A DNA stretch of 64,000 nt from Streptomyces poonensis (GCF_014650915.1 NZ_BMVW01000001.1:1430168-1494167), one strand, 5' to 3'. Numbered from the stretch's first letter, positions 49,854 through 61,008 are shown. Notes: a model not told the origin generated them from the letters alone. Numbers and translations: made by a program.

Positions 49854-49942
49854 GGCTCCAGCGTAGGCCCGGCGGCGGGCGCTGTCAGGGTGCGAGGGAC
49901 CGGTGTGCGCGGGACCGAGCGCACGGGGCCGCGCGCACGCCG

Positions 49943-49986
49943 AAGGGCCGCACCACCCCGGGTTGTCCCCGTGGGGTGCGGCCCTT
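49943..49986 (-). terminator. Terminator hairpin after DUF1416
   Basis: AAGGGCCGCACC (49943-49954) and GGTGCGGCCCTT (49975-49986), perfect 12-bp arms, 27 bp beyond the DUF1416 stop. Confidence 0.8.
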
Positions 49987-50012
49987 GAGCCGTCAGGTGC
50001 CGTCGCGTGCCG

Positions 50013-50300
50013 TCAGACGGCGATCGCGACCTCGGCCAGGCCGCCCTGCTGGGCGACGACGGTACGGTCCGCGGTGGCGCCGGGCACGAGGGCGCGCACG
50101 GTCCAGGTGCCCTCGGCCGCGTAGAAGCGGAACTGTCCCGTCGCCGAGGTGGGGACCTCGGCGGTGAACTCGCCGGTCGAGTCCAGCAGCCGGACGTAGC
50201 CGGTCACCGGCTCGCCGTCGCGGGTCACCTGACCCTGGATGGTGGTCTCACCGGGCTTGATCGTCGAGGCGTCCGGGCCGCCGGCCTTCGCTCCACACAT
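50013..50300 (-). CDS. DUF1416 protein
   Basis: Protein of 95 residues, mostly beta-strand, starting MCGAKAGGPD and containing GQVTRDGEPVTGYVRLLDST and FRFYAAEGTWTVRALVPG. It resembles a small transthyretin/CNA-like sandwich. In actinobacteria it is nearly always downstream of a CysA-type rhodanese, as here (47 bp), implying a shared role in sulphur transfer. The N-terminal Cys may be the carrier (inference). Confidence 0.87.
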   Translation of the reverse strand: MCGAKAGGPDASTIKPGETTIQGQVTRDGEPVTGYVRLLDSTGEFTAEVPTSATGQFRFYAAEGTWTVRALVPGATADRTVVAQQGGLAEVAIAV

Positions 50301-50347
50301 GTGCTTCTCCAGAGGTTCCGAGCGTTCCGAGCAGGGGGGATGGTTGC

Positions 50348-51187
50348 TTACTTGGCGGGGCCGAGCTCGATCGGCACGCCGACGAGGGAGCCGTACTCGG
50401 TCCAGGAGCCGTCGTAGTTCTTGACGTTCTCCACGCCGAGCAGCTCGTGCAGCACGAACCAGGTCAGCGCGGAGCGCTCACCGATGCGGCAGTAGGCGAT
50501 GGTGTCCTTGGACAGGTCGACCTGCTCGTCCTCGTAGAGGGCCTTGAGCTCCTCGTCGGACTTGAAGGTGCCGTCGTCGTTGGCGTTCTTCGACCACGGG
50601 ATGTTGCGGGCGGACGGCACGTGGCCGGCGCGCTGCGACTGCTCCTGCGGCAGGTGGGCCGGGGCGAGCAGCTTGCCCGAGAACTCGTCGGGGGAGCGGA
50701 CGTCGACCAGGTTCTGGGCGCCGATGGCCGCCACGACGTCGTCGCGGAAGGCACGGATCGAGGTGTTCTGCGCCTTGGCCTTGTACTCGGTGGCGGCGCG
50801 CTCGGGCACCTCCTCGACCAGCTCGCGGGCGTCCAGCTCCCACTTCTTGCGGCCGCCGTCGAGGAGCTTGACGCTCTCGTGGCCGTAGAGCTTGAAGTAC
50901 CAGTACGCGTAGGAGGCGAACCAGTTGTTGTTGCCGCCGTAGAGGATCACCAGGCTGTCGTTGGCGATGCCCTTGGCCGACAGGAGCTTCTCGAAGCCCT
51001 CCTGGTCGACGAAGTCGCGGCGGACCGGGTCCTGGAGGTCCTTCGTCCAGTCGAGCTTGATCGCGTTCTTGATGTGGTTCTTGTCGTACGCGGTGGTGTC
51101 CTCGTCCACCTCGACGACGACGACGTTCTCGTCGTCCAGGTGGTCCTGCAGCCAATCGGCGTCGACCAGGACGTCGCTGCGGCTCAT
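50348..51187 (-). CDS. Thiosulfate sulfurtransferase (rhodanese, CysA-type)
   Basis: Two-domain rhodanese of 279 residues. The catalytic Cys is in IAYCRIGERSALTWF (about 233-247). The first rhodanese domain has the inactive structural copy (VVVEVDEDTTAYDKNHIKNA). It moves sulphur from thiosulfate to acceptors in the cytoplasm. ATG 51187 follows GGAGGAG. It is preceded by a 27-residue Cys/Arg leader peptide gene that probably controls it by cysteine availability. Confidence 0.92.
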   Translation of the reverse strand: MSRSDVLVDADWLQDHLDDENVVVVEVDEDTTAYDKNHIKNAIKLDWTKDLQDPVRRDFVDQEGFEKLLSAKGIANDSLVILYGGNNNWFASYAYWYFKLYGHESVKLLDGGRKKWELDARELVEEVPERAATEYKAKAQNTSIRAFRDDVVAAIGAQNLVDVRSPDEFSGKLLAPAHLPQEQSQRAGHVPSARNIPWSKNANDDGTFKSDEELKALYEDEQVDLSKDTIAYCRIGERSALTWFVLHELLGVENVKNYDGSWTEYGSLVGVPIELGPAK

Positions 51188-51338
51188 GCTCTTCTCCTCC
51201 GGGGCAGTTGCGGCGGGGCTGTGCGTGACTAGAGAGGGGAGTGCGCGGTCGAACCTCGGCGGCTATGCGGCGCACGGGCGGCCCTGAACTGGGATGACTC
51301 GGGTCCAGGGCCCGGGAATCGGGAGCCGGCGCTCCCGC

Positions 51339-51422
51339 TCAGACGGCGCGACAGAGCATGGCGGCGACGCGGCACAGGTCTACTGCCCGCCGCTTCGTGA
51401 GATCCGCCTGTCGCTGCTTCAT
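51339..51422 (-). CDS. LCRVA-type leader peptide of the rhodanese operon
   Basis: A 27-residue peptide with ATG 51422 and TGA ending at 51339: MKQRQADLTKRR, then AVDLCRVAAMLCRAV. Actinobacterial sulphur genes often have such Cys/Arg-containing leader peptides, and in mycobacteria they sense cysteine through ribosome stalling. The two Cys and Arg codons near the end fit this. It starts essentially without a leader from a TACGAT -10. It is too short for usual annotation. Confidence 0.8.
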   Translation of the reverse strand: MKQRQADLTKRRAVDLCRVAAMLCRAV

Positions 51423-51429
51423 GCGCTCG

Positions 51430-51458
51430 ATCGTAAGGACGGACAGGCGGGCATGTCA
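51430..51458 (-). promoter_or_regulatory. Promoter of the leader peptide
   Basis: On the minus strand TGACAT (51458-51453) and TACGAT (51435-51430) are separated by 17 bp. The ATG follows 7 bp after the -10, so transcription and translation probably start at nearly the same base. Confidence 0.6.
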
Positions 51459-51652
51459 CCGACGTGTCGCATACTGAGACAAGACCATCCGGCATGTGGA
51501 AAAGGCCGGGCACCCGAAAGGGACTCTCCCCGCATTCGGTCGCGGGCTCCGGTCGGCACATCTGCGGTACGGACAGCCGCGTCTCGCCTGACGGACAGAC
51601 GGACAGCCGGGCAGCCGGACGCCGGACAGTCGGCCCCGCCCGATGAGGCGTC

Positions 51653-52387
51653 CTACCCGGCGAGCTTGATGTCCGAACCCTTGACCGTGATCTTCACGCC
51701 GTCCGCGGCGCCCTCGACCTTGTCGAGCGCGATGCCACCGGGAAGCCGGTCGACGGCCTGCTGGAAGTCGGTGATCGAGCGGATCGCGGTCTCGGTGAGG
51801 TTCACGCCCAGGTCGGGCAGGGAGTCGGCACGCAGCCGGACGGTGTCGCCCTCGACGGCGACCGAGCTGAGCACGGAGACCGGGCGGGGCAGGTCGACCC
51901 CGAGGACGGTGGCGTCGATCTCGATCTTGATCTTGCCGTTGCCGCCGTCGGAGAGACCGGCCACGCGGGCCGTCACCCCGGAGGCGATCTGGGTGGGCTC
52001 CGACTTGGCGGCCTTGAGCAGCTCGTCGTACGGGATGGTGGCGGTGCCGGTCGCGGAGCGCGCGGTGGCCGAGCTGAAGTCCCCGGAGAACTCGACGCCG
52101 CGCATGTCGGCCTTCAGACCGGTGATGCGGATGGTGGAGTCGCCGGAACCGGTGGACGCCTCGTAGTCCGGGATGCCGACCTCGACGTCGTCCAGCTCAC
52201 CGCTCGCGACCTGGGTCAGGAAGGGGAAGCCCTTGATGGACACGTCCGGCGCCTCGGCCAGGCCCTCGGTCGTCCGCAGCCGGTCGGCGGCCTGGTCCTC
52301 CGCGAAGCCGACCGCGACCCGGTCGGCTACCACGAAGAGACCGCCGAGGATGACGGCGACGACGATCAGTATTCGCAGTGCGCGCAT
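51653..52387 (-). CDS. DUF2993 family protein
   Basis: Protein of 244 residues. An N-terminal membrane or signal segment (RILIVVAVILGGLFVVADRV) is followed by a beta-rich DUF2993 body: APDVSIKGFPFLTQVASGEL, IRITGLKADMRGVEFSG and KITVKGSDIKLAG at the end. The family is LmeA-like, exported and linked to envelope lipid handling (LmeA in mycobacteria affects lipomannan length). AAGGA precedes ATG 52387. Confidence 0.85.
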   Translation of the reverse strand: MRALRILIVVAVILGGLFVVADRVAVGFAEDQAADRLRTTEGLAEAPDVSIKGFPFLTQVASGELDDVEVGIPDYEASTGSGDSTIRITGLKADMRGVEFSGDFSSATARSATGTATIPYDELLKAAKSEPTQIASGVTARVAGLSDGGNGKIKIEIDATVLGVDLPRPVSVLSSVAVEGDTVRLRADSLPDLGVNLTETAIRSITDFQQAVDRLPGGIALDKVEGAADGVKITVKGSDIKLAG

Positions 52388-52592
52388 GTCCGCTTGTCCT
52401 TGCTTCCGCCCGAATCCCCGCCCGCCGGTCGTCGGCGACCCGAGTGAACGACCGGCGTGCGGCCTGAGTGGCCGCTGCACGCGACCCTAGTCCGGCGGGA
52501 CGGGCGGCACGGCGCCTTCCGGGCAGTTGTCGATCAGCTGTGACGATCGAGCGCGACGGCCCGGAAAAGCCACACGGCCGAGGAAGGCGCGC

Positions 52593-53969
52593 CTACCCCA
52601 GTGCGCGGCCCAGCAGGTACACCGCGGGGGCCGCCGCCGTCAGGGGCAGGGCCACGCCCGCCGTGAAGTGCACGAACCGCGACGGGTAGTCGTAGCTGGC
52701 GACGCGGTGGCCGATCAGCGCGCAGACGGCCGCGGCCAGGCCGACGAAGGCACCGTGCGTGCCCAGGTCGGCCAGTGAGCCCACCGCGATCCCGCCGCCC
52801 GCACCGGCCAGCAGCGCCACGACCACCGAGGCCGCCGTGGGCAGCGGCAGCGCACGGGCCAGGATCACCACGGCCACCGCCGCCGCGCCCGCCGTCACCG
52901 CGTCCGGGTCGGCCGCCAGATGTCCGGCCGCGACGATCGACAGGGCCGCCGACGCGACCGTCGCCGTCAGGCCGTACATGCGCTCGTCGGGGTCGGCGTG
53001 GCTGCGCAGCTGGAGGACGAGCGTCAGCAGGACCCAGACGCCGAGGGTGCCGAGGATGGCGGCCGGCGCGTGCTCCCGGCCGACCGCGAACAGGGCCACG
53101 TCGGCGGTCAGCGCACCGGCGAAGGCCAGCACGATGCCCTGCCGGGCGGGCCACATGCCGTTGAGCCGGAACCAGCCGGCCGCGGTCACCGCCTGGAGGA
53201 TCACCAGCGGCACGACCAGGGCGAACTCGCCGATCGCCGCTGTCACGGAGAGCAGGATCCCGAGGACGGCGGTGAGCAGCGCGGGCTGCATCCCGGGCTC
53301 GATGATCGGCGACCGGCCCTCGGCGCGGGCGCGCTGGGCATCGGTGATCCGGGAATTGCCGGTGACGGTAGGGGGGCCGTAGCCGGGTCCCTGCTCCTCC
53401 TGGGAGGCGGGCTCCGGCTCGGGCGCGGGTGCCGGGGTGGGGATGGGTGCGAACTGGGCCTGGGCTTGCGCCTGGGCCTGGGCTTGCGCCTGGGCCTGGG
53501 CTTGGGCCTGAGCTTGTCCCTGCGGTCGCGGCTGCGCGTGCGGCTGGCCGTGTGTGTGCGGCCGGCCGTACGCCTGCGGCTGGACATGACCCTGCGGCTG
53601 GGCGGCGTACTGCTGCCACTGCTGGGGCTGAGGCTGGCCCTGATGCGGCTGCTGCGGGTGCTGCGGGTGCTGCGGGTGCTGCGGCTGATGGGGGACGGCG
53701 TGCGGCGTGCCGTAGGCCTGGTGCTGTGGCTGCCCGTATCCCTGCTGGGAGGGCAGGTAGGCCGTCTCCGTCACGTCCGCCGCGGGGACCGGCGGCTGCA
53801 TCTGGGTCTCCCAGGTCTGGCCCGCCCACTGCTGGGTGTACTGCTGGTCGTGCGCCTCGGCGTACTGCCACTCGGGCTGCCCGGGCTGGGCGGGCTGAGC
53901 GGGCTGAGCCGACTGCTGCCGGTACGGGTCGTACCCCTCGTAGGAGGAGCCGTAGGGCTGGTTGCTCAT
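52593..53969 (-). CDS. Gln/Pro-rich multi-pass membrane protein
   Basis: Protein of 458 residues. The first 200 are low complexity: QPAQPAQPGQP, HPQHPQHPQ and a QAQAQ run of about 16 residues. Residues 235-458 have eight or so hydrophobic segments (AVLGILLSVTAAIGEFALVV, GIVLAFAGALTADVALF, VVILARALPLP). ATG 53969 is used, with GTG 53981 overlapping the previous stop as an alternative. No transporter signature is recognised. It is conserved downstream of MoaD/ThiS in Streptomyces. Confidence 0.8.
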   Translation of the reverse strand: MSNQPYGSSYEGYDPYRQQSAQPAQPAQPGQPEWQYAEAHDQQYTQQWAGQTWETQMQPPVPAADVTETAYLPSQQGYGQPQHQAYGTPHAVPHQPQHPQHPQHPQQPHQGQPQPQQWQQYAAQPQGHVQPQAYGRPHTHGQPHAQPRPQGQAQAQAQAQAQAQAQAQAQAQFAPIPTPAPAPEPEPASQEEQGPGYGPPTVTGNSRITDAQRARAEGRSPIIEPGMQPALLTAVLGILLSVTAAIGEFALVVPLVILQAVTAAGWFRLNGMWPARQGIVLAFAGALTADVALFAVGREHAPAAILGTLGVWVLLTLVLQLRSHADPDERMYGLTATVASAALSIVAAGHLAADPDAVTAGAAAVAVVILARALPLPTAASVVVALLAGAGGGIAVGSLADLGTHGAFVGLAAAVCALIGHRVASYDYPSRFVHFTAGVALPLTAAAPAVYLLGRALG

Positions 53970-53977
53970 GGTCTGGT

Positions 53978-54232
53978 TCACCCTCCTGCGAACGGCGGGA
54001 GCACCTCGACCGTGCCGCCCTCGGCCAGCCGTACCGTCTCATGTCCACGGGTGCCCACGGGATCACCGTCGACGAGGAACGAGCATCGCCGCAGCACGCG
54101 GACCAGTTCGCCCGGGTGTCGCTCACGGGCCGCGGCCAGCGCCTCGGCGAGCGTGTCCGCCTCGTACGGCTCCTCGGCGGTCCCGGCGGCGGCCTTGGCT
54201 GCGGCCCAGTACCGCACCGTGCCCTTTGCCAT
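53978..54232 (-). CDS. MoaD/ThiS-family sulphur carrier
   Basis: Ubiquitin-like sulphur carrier of 84 residues ending VEVLPPFAGG. The C-terminal GG is the site where sulphur is loaded as thiocarboxylate. GTVRYWAAAKAAAGTAEEPY is the first strand/helix pair. GAGGGACGAG precedes ATG 54232. It could serve molybdopterin, thiamine or another sulphur pathway; no MoaE or ThiG is nearby, but DUF1416 and rhodanese are within 4 kb. Confidence 0.85.
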   Translation of the reverse strand: MAKGTVRYWAAAKAAAGTAEEPYEADTLAEALAAARERHPGELVRVLRRCSFLVDGDPVGTRGHETVRLAEGGTVEVLPPFAGG

Positions 54233-54382
54233 CTCGTCCCTCAATCTTCGTGACGCACACCAGTGTTGGTGCACGCTGTGAACACCGTCAGGCTAGCCGC
54301 CCGCACTCCACCAGGAGGCCGCGGGACCGAACGCCCACCGAACACCGTACGAAAGCCGTACGAAAGCCACCCGAAAGCACGG

Positions 54383-55342
54383 TCAGAGCCGCAGGTCGCG
54401 CTCCTGCGAGCGTCCCCGCGGACGCTGCCGCGGGACGGTCGCCGCCGCCCATCGTCCGATGCGGTCCAGCAGCTCGTCGTCCGCCGCGTTCTCCGCGTGG
54501 CCCATTCCCCGCTCCAGCCACAGCTCGGCGTGGCCGCCGGACGCCTCGGCCAGCATGCGCGGGTGGTCCAGCGGGAAGTACGCGTCCCGGTCGCCGTGCA
54601 CGACGAGGAGCGGGGTGGGAGCGATCAGCGGCACCGACTCGACCGGGGACGACGGGACCGGGTCCCAGTCGCGGTGGTGGATGCGGGTGCGGAAGCCGTA
54701 GCGGCCGACCAGGCGGCCCGCCGGCCGGGTCACCAGCCAGTGCAGCCGCCGCATGGGCGCGGTGCCGCGGTAGTACCAGCGGGCCGGCGCACTGACCGAC
54801 ACCACCGCGTCGGTGTGCGCGTTCCGGTACGCATCCACGCGTGCATCCGTGCGCCCCCCGTGCTCCGTGCCGCGGCCCTCGCCGTGCTTCCCGTCCGCGT
54901 GCAGCGCCGCGTGCCGCAGCACCACCGACCCGCCCATGGAGAAGCCGACGGTGACCACGCGCGCGTGCCCGAGCTCCCGCGCCCACGCGACCGCGGCCGC
55001 CAGGTCGAGCACCTCCCGGTCGCCCACGGTCGAGCGGCCGCCCGACGCCCCGTGGCCGCGGAAGGAGAAGGTGACGACGGCCCCGTACCGGGCGAGGGCC
55101 CGCGCCACGCGCCGTACGTGCGGCCGCTGAAGATCACCCGTGAAGCCGTGCGCGACCACGAAGACCGGGTGACGTGAGAGGGGCGTTCCGGCTTCGTATA
55201 CGACGCCGCCCGGCTCGTATACGGCATCGATCGTCACACCGTCGAACGTACGAAGAAGCCTCCTCAGGGGCGTGCGCCCGCCCCTTTCGGAGTGCGTGAC
55301 GACGGGCGACCGCGTCATATGACCTGCCGGACCAGTGCTCAT
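54383..55342 (-). CDS. Alpha/beta hydrolase
   Basis: Protein of 319 residues. The nucleophile elbow is [18 protein letters not shown] (Ser about 130). The oxyanion region is [18 protein letters not shown]. The acid is in [17 protein letters not shown] and the His in [10 protein letters not shown]. The substrate is not predictable. Start taken at ATG 55342; ATG 55318 (8 codons later) has a slightly better ribosome site. It is divergent from glnR. Confidence 0.85.
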   Translation of the reverse strand: MSTGPAGHMTRSPVVTHSERGGRTPLRRLLRTFDGVTIDAVYEPGGVVYEAGTPLSRHPVFVVAHGFTGDLQRPHVRRVARALARYGAVVTFSFRGHGASGGRSTVGDREVLDLAAAVAWARELGHARVVTVGFSMGGSVVLRHAALHADGKHGEGRGTEHGGRTDARVDAYRNAHTDAVVSVSAPARWYYRGTAPMRRLHWLVTRPAGRLVGRYGFRTRIHHRDWDPVPSSPVESVPLIAPTPLLVVHGDRDAYFPLDHPRMLAEASGGHAELWLERGMGHAENAADDELLDRIGRWAAATVPRQRPRGRSQERDLRL

Positions 55343-55651
55343 GTGGGCTATTCTGCTGGGCGAAGGACTCGGGCAGCGTTGCCTCCGGGTCCTTTTGTGC
55401 TTTCGGGAGCGTTGTATACGACACGGGAAACCGCAGGTGTACGGGGCCTCGGATCGCATACGCGGAGCCCTGGGCGCGGGATCCGCACCGTACGAAGCAG
55501 TGCCGCAGACTCCCCCACCGCCCTGAGGACGTGGGAGTGCCCCCATCGCAGGGACCGAGGAGGAACCGAACGTTATGGGCGAGCGAACCGTGCACGAACC
55601 GACGACGACCCAGATGCTCGAGCGGGGCCGGAAGCACGAGGGAGGCGCGCG
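55343..55651. promoter_or_regulatory. glnR / hydrolase intergenic region
   Basis: About 309 bp between divergent genes. A GTATAC element (55413-55418) is near the middle and GAGGGAGG is the glnR ribosome site. No gene is seen. Confidence 0.5.
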
Positions 55652-56440
55652 ATGAGCTCTCTGCTGCTGCTGACCAACGCACTCCAGCCGTCGACGGAGG
55701 TGCTCCCCGCCCTCGGCCTGCTCCTGCACAACGTACGCGTGGCCCCCGCGGAGGGCCCCGCCCTGGTCGACACCCCCGGTGCCGACGTCATCCTCATCGA
55801 CGGGCGCCGTGACCTCCCGCAGGTCCGCAGCCTGTGCCAGCTGCTGCGCTCGACCGGTCCCGGCTGTCCGCTCGTCCTCGTCGTCACGGAGGGCGGTCTC
55901 GCGGCCGTCACCGCCGACTGGGGCATCGACGACGTCCTGCTGGACACCGCGGGTCCCGCCGAGGTCGAGGCCCGGCTGCGGCTCGCCATGGGCCGCCAGC
56001 AGATCGTCAACGACGACTCGCCGATGGAGATCCGCAACGGCGACCTGTCGGTGGACGAGGCGACGTACAGCGCCAAGCTCAAGGGCCGGGTGCTCGACCT
56101 GACCTTCAAGGAGTTCGAGCTCCTGAAGTACCTCGCCCAGCACCCGGGCCGCGTCTTCACCCGCGCGCAGCTGCTGCAGGAGGTCTGGGGCTACGACTAC
56201 TTCGGCGGTACGCGCACCGTCGACGTGCACGTACGGCGGCTGCGGGCCAAGCTCGGCCCCGAGCACGAGTCGCTGATCGGCACCGTCCGCAACGTCGGCT
56301 ACCGGTTCGTGACCCCGGAGAAGGTGGAGCGCGCCGCCGAGGAGGCCAAGGCCAAGACGCCCCGGAAGCAGCCGGAGAAGGCCGAGGACGCCGACGGGAC
56401 GGCGCCCGCGGACGCCGCCGGGGTGGGCGCGGAGGCCTGA
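55652..56440 (+). CDS. glnR: Global nitrogen regulator GlnR
   Basis: Atypical OmpR-type regulator of 262 residues controlling glnA, amtB, nas and other nitrogen genes. The N-terminal receiver (1-110) keeps a single Asp in [13 protein letters not shown] but lacks the usual acidic pocket, and GlnR is thought not to use a kinase. The winged helix (130-225) has [20 protein letters not shown] and [17 protein letters not shown] charged Ala/Glu/Lys tail ends the protein. Very similar to S. coelicolor GlnR. Confidence 0.95.
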   Translation: MSSLLLLTNALQPSTEVLPALGLLLHNVRVAPAEGPALVDTPGADVILIDGRRDLPQVRSLCQLLRSTGPGCPLVLVVTEGGLAAVTADWGIDDVLLDTAGPAEVEARLRLAMGRQQIVNDDSPMEIRNGDLSVDEATYSAKLKGRVLDLTFKEFELLKYLAQHPGRVFTRAQLLQEVWGYDYFGGTRTVDVHVRRLRAKLGPEHESLIGTVRNVGYRFVTPEKVERAAEEAKAKTPRKQPEKAEDADGTAPADAAGVGAEA

Positions 56441-56462
56441 CCCTCGCGCCGGGGAGCGGTCG

Positions 56463-56498
56463 GGGACCGGTCCCGCGCATGGAGCGGAACCGGTTCCG
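56463..56498. promoter_or_regulatory. Palindromes upstream of the LacI gene
   Basis: GGGACCGGTCCC (56463-56474) and CGGAACCGGTTCCG (56485-56498) are perfect palindromes with a common ACCGGT core, 22 bp apart centre to centre. A third ACCGGT (56507) follows. They lie 56-90 bp before the LacI start and are good candidates for its autoregulatory operator. Confidence 0.65.
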
Positions 56499-56553
56499 TA
56501 CCAGCAACCGGTACGCCCTGCCCCGTGCCTTTCAATCCGCGTAGACTCCGCGC

Positions 56554-57576
56554 GTGGCCAAGGTGACTCGGGACGATGTGGCACGGCTGGCGGGGACCTC
56601 CACCGCCGTCGTCAGCTACGTCATCAACAATGGACCCCGGCCGGTCGCCCCGGCCACGCGCGAGCGCGTCCAAGCCGCGATCAAGGAGCTGGGGTACCGG
56701 CCCGACCGGGTGGCCCAGGCCATGGCGTCGCGGCGGACCGAGCTCATAGGCCTGATCGTGCCGGACGCCCGCCAGCCCTTCTTCGGGGAGATGGCCCACG
56801 CGGTCGAACAGGCGGCCGCCGAGCGCGGCAAGATGGTCCTCGTCGGCAACTCCGACTACGTCGCCGAGCGCGAGGTCCACTATCTGCGGGCCTTCCTCGG
56901 GATGCGGGTGTCCGGCCTGATCCTCGTCAGCCACGCCCTGAACGACAACGCCGCCGCCGAGATAGACGCCTGGGACGCGCGCGTGGTGCTGCTGCACGAG
57001 CGGCCCGAGGCGATCGACGACGTCGCGGTGGTCACGGACGACATCGGCGGCGCCCAGCTCGCGGTGCGCCATCTGCTGGAGCACGGGCACCCGTACGTGG
57101 CCTGCCTGGGCGGTGTCGCGGAGACCCCGCTGGTCGGCGACCCCGTCTCCGACCACGTCGAGGGCTGGCGGCGCGCGATGCAGGAGGCGCGGATCCCCAC
57201 GGAGGGGCGCCTGTTCGAGGCGCCGTACAACCGCTACGACGCATACCAGGTCGCCCTGGAGCTGCTGGCCGGGCCGCACCGCCCGCCCGCGATCTTCTGC
57301 TCCACCGACGACCAGGCGATCGGCGTGCTGCGCGCCGCGCGCGAGCTGCGGATCGAGGTGCCGGAGGAGCTGGCGGTCGCCGGCTTCGACGACGTGAAGG
57401 AGGCCGCGCTGACGGATCCGCCGCTGACGACGGTCGCGACGGACCGTACGGCGATGGCCCGGGCGGCGGTGGATCTGGTGCTCGACGACGGGCTGCGGGT
57501 CGCGGGATCGCGGCGGGAGCGGGTGAAGCTGTTCCCGTCGCGGCTGGTGGTGCGGCGGTCGTGCGGGTGCCGGTAG
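56554..57576 (+). CDS. LacI-family regulator
   Basis: Protein of 340 residues with a GTG start. The N-terminal LacI headpiece is [20 protein letters not shown]; the periplasmic-binding-like core (60-330) has [40 protein letters not shown] and [20 protein letters not shown]. It should bind a sugar, but no sugar genes are close. The C-terminal CGCR end is common to Streptomyces members. It probably autoregulates through the upstream ACCGGT palindromes. Confidence 0.88.
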   Translation: MAKVTRDDVARLAGTSTAVVSYVINNGPRPVAPATRERVQAAIKELGYRPDRVAQAMASRRTELIGLIVPDARQPFFGEMAHAVEQAAAERGKMVLVGNSDYVAEREVHYLRAFLGMRVSGLILVSHALNDNAAAEIDAWDARVVLLHERPEAIDDVAVVTDDIGGAQLAVRHLLEHGHPYVACLGGVAETPLVGDPVSDHVEGWRRAMQEARIPTEGRLFEAPYNRYDAYQVALELLAGPHRPPAIFCSTDDQAIGVLRAARELRIEVPEELAVAGFDDVKEAALTDPPLTTVATDRTAMARAAVDLVLDDGLRVAGSRRERVKLFPSRLVVRRSCGCR

Positions 57577-57689
57577 CTCAGCTCGTACGTGACTGAGCCG
57601 TCCGTCTTTATATCGGGCGAACGAGGTTCTGCCGGGCTTCTCAGCCGACGCTCAGGGAGCTCTCATGGACGGGCGAGAGGCTCATGGAC

Positions 57690-58757
57690 ATGACCGAGAG
57701 CAGCTTCCGCCGCAACGGCGAGTACGAGCCCGAGTACCCCCAGAGTCACGGACAGCACGCCTACACTCCCGTCACTCCCGTCAACCCGGAGTGGCCGCCC
57801 CCGCCGGCGTACGAGCCGGAGGCGGCGCGGGTCATGCAGGAGGCCGCTCCGGTACAGGAACCCGCGCCCGCCCCCAAGAAGCGCGCCCGCGGCCCGGTCG
57901 CCCTGCTGGCCGCCGTGGCGATCGTCGCCGCGGCCATCGGGGGCGGCACCGCGTACGGCATCCAGGAGCTGACCGGCAACGACACGGTCGCCGCCAGTTC
58001 CTCCACCAGCACCAGCGTGGTCCCGACCAGCGAGAAGGGCACCGTCGCCGGGGTCGCCAAGGCGGTCAGCCCGAGCATCGTGGAGATCAGCGCCTCCTCG
58101 AACGCCGGTGAGTCCACCGGTTCCGGCGTGATCATCACCAGCGACGGCGAGATCATCACCAATAACCACGTGATCTCCGGCGCCTCGCAGATCAAGGTGT
58201 CGACCAGCGACGGCAAGGAGTACAGCGCCCAGGTCGTCGGCACCGACAGCGCGAAGGACCTGGCGCTGATCAAGCTGGACAACGCCTCCGGCCTCACGAC
58301 GGCCACCCTCGGCAACTCGGCGAACGTCCAGGTCGGCGACGAGGTGGTGGCGATCGGCTCCCCCGAGGGCCTGACCGGCACCGTCACCAGCGGCATCGTG
58401 TCCGCCCTGGACCGGGACGTCACCGTCTCCACGGACGAGAGCCAGGGGCAGCAGCAACAGCAGCAGGGCGGCGGCTGGCCGTTCGAGTTCGGCGGGCAGC
58501 AGTTCAACGGCGACACCGGCTCCTCGACGACCACGTACAAGGCGCTCCAGACCGACGCCTCGCTCAACCCGGGCAACTCCGGCGGCGCCCTGATCGACAT
58601 GAACGGCAACATCGTCGGCATCAACTCGGCGATGTACTCGGCGAGCGACGCGACGTCCTCGTCCAGCGCGGGCAGCGTCGGCCTCGGCTTCGCCATCCCG
58701 ATCAACACCGTCAAGGCGGACCTGGAGACCCTGCGGGCGGGCGGCTCCGACAGCTGA
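57690..58757 (+). CDS. HtrA-like membrane serine protease
   Basis: Protein of 355 residues. A Pro-rich cytoplasmic N-terminus (to about 65) precedes one membrane segment ([20 protein letters not shown]). The trypsin-like S1C domain has His in [11 protein letters not shown], Asp in [12 protein letters not shown] and Ser in [13 protein letters not shown] Gln/Gly linker ([10 protein letters not shown]) interrupts the domain. No PDZ domain follows, unlike most HtrA. It is adjacent to a CssRS-type two-component pair that in S. lividans controls HtrA-like proteases for secretion stress. Start at ATG 57690, or 57684. Confidence 0.88.
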   Translation: MTESSFRRNGEYEPEYPQSHGQHAYTPVTPVNPEWPPPPAYEPEAARVMQEAAPVQEPAPAPKKRARGPVALLAAVAIVAAAIGGGTAYGIQELTGNDTVAASSSTSTSVVPTSEKGTVAGVAKAVSPSIVEISASSNAGESTGSGVIITSDGEIITNNHVISGASQIKVSTSDGKEYSAQVVGTDSAKDLALIKLDNASGLTTATLGNSANVQVGDEVVAIGSPEGLTGTVTSGIVSALDRDVTVSTDESQGQQQQQQGGGWPFEFGGQQFNGDTGSSTTTYKALQTDASLNPGNSGGALIDMNGNIVGINSAMYSASDATSSSSAGSVGLGFAIPINTVKADLETLRAGGSDS

Positions 58758-58828
58758 GCCGGACGTGCGAGGCTGAAGACGCAAGGACATGTCCGCTCGT
58801 CCCATCGCACCCGAGGAACGACACCACC

Positions 58829-59565
<737 letters not shown>

Positions 59566-59569
<4 letters not shown>

Positions 59570-61008
59570 GGCAGTTCCTGCGCCGGGTGCGTTCGTTGCC
59601 CATTCGCTCACGGTTGTCGTTGCTGGTGGCGGCGGCGGTGGCGTTCGCGGTGGCGGCGGTGTCGGTGACGTGCTGGTTCATCGTGCACGAGAAGCTGTAC
59701 GGGCAGCTCAACGACGATCTGCGGAGGGGCATGCGGGCCCCCGACCAGGCGCTGAACTCCGCTCTCAACAACTGCTTCGAGACCCCGCAGAACACCGACA
59801 GCCCCTATCGGAACAACTACGTCCAGCTGGTCAAGGAGGACGGGACCGTCTGCGTCCTCGACACCTCCGTCGGCAAGGTCAAGGTCACCCAGGCCGACAA
59901 GGACACGATCACGAACGGTGACACCGGCAAGGACTACTTCCGCGACGGCACCGACGGGGACGGCAACGCGGTCCGCGTAATGCTCCAGCCGATGCCGACC
60001 ACCACCCTCACCGGAGAGCCCGGTCCCAACGTCGGCCTCATGGTCGCCGTCTCCCTGAACAGCACCAAGGGCACGCTGAACGATCTGGCGCTGATCCTGC
60101 TCCTCGTCTCCGGCATCGGAGTAGTCGGCGCCGGAGCCGCCGGTCTGGCGGTCGCCCGTGCGGGTCTCCGCCCCGTCGACAAGCTCACCGAAGCCGTCGA
60201 GCACGTCGCCCGCACCGAGGACCTGGCCATCCGTATCCCCGTCGAGGACGACAGCGACGACGAGATCGCCCGGCTGTCCCGCTCGTTCAACTCGATGACA
60301 TCGTCCCTGGCCAGCTCCCGGGAGCTGCAACAGCAACTGATCGCGGACGCGGGCCACGAGCTCCGTACGCCCCTGACGTCCCTACGGACCAACATCGAGC
60401 TCCTCACCCGCAGCGAGGAGACCGGCCGCCCGATCCCCGAGGCCGACCGCAAGGCGCTGCTCGCCTCGGTGAAGGCGCAGATGACGGAGCTGGCCGCGCT
60501 CATCGGCGACCTCCAGGAGCTGTCGCGCTCGGAGAAGGGGCAGCACGCCGGGAAGGTGCAGGTGGTGGCCTGGCAGGACGTCGTCGAGTCGGCCCTGCGG
60601 CGGGCCCGGCTGCGCGGCCCTGAGCTGACGATCACGGCGGACGTCCAGCCCTGGTACGTCCGCGCGGAGCCGTCCACGCTGGAGCGGGCGGTGGTCAACA
60701 TCCTGGACAACGCGGTGAAGTTCAGTCCGGGGGGCGGCACGATCGAGGTGTCCCTGGTGGACGGCGTCCTGACGGTGCGCGACCACGGCCCCGGCATCCC
60801 GGCCGAGGAACTGCCGCACGTCTTCGACCGCTTCTGGCGCTCCCCGAGCGCGCGGGCCCTGCCGGGCTCGGGGCTGGGTCTGTCGATCGTGGCGCGTACG
60901 GTGCGGCAGGCGGGGGGCGAGGTGACGCTGGCCCGGGCCGAGGGTGGGGGGACGGTGGCGACGGTGCGGCTGCCGGGTGCGCCTATGGCTCCGCCGGAGA
61001 TTCCGTAG
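59566..61008 (+). CDS. cssS: Sensor histidine kinase (CssS-like)
   Basis: Membrane kinase of 480 residues. Two membrane segments (about 20-42 and 168-190) frame an extracytoplasmic sensor with two cysteines (NNCFETP, GTVCVLD) that may form a disulphide. HAMP (190-245), HisKA with [19 protein letters not shown] (His about 268) and HATPase_c with [13 protein letters not shown] and [13 protein letters not shown] follow. The overlap with the regulator gene implies tight coupling. The last 26 bp overlap the convergent gene. Confidence 0.85.
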
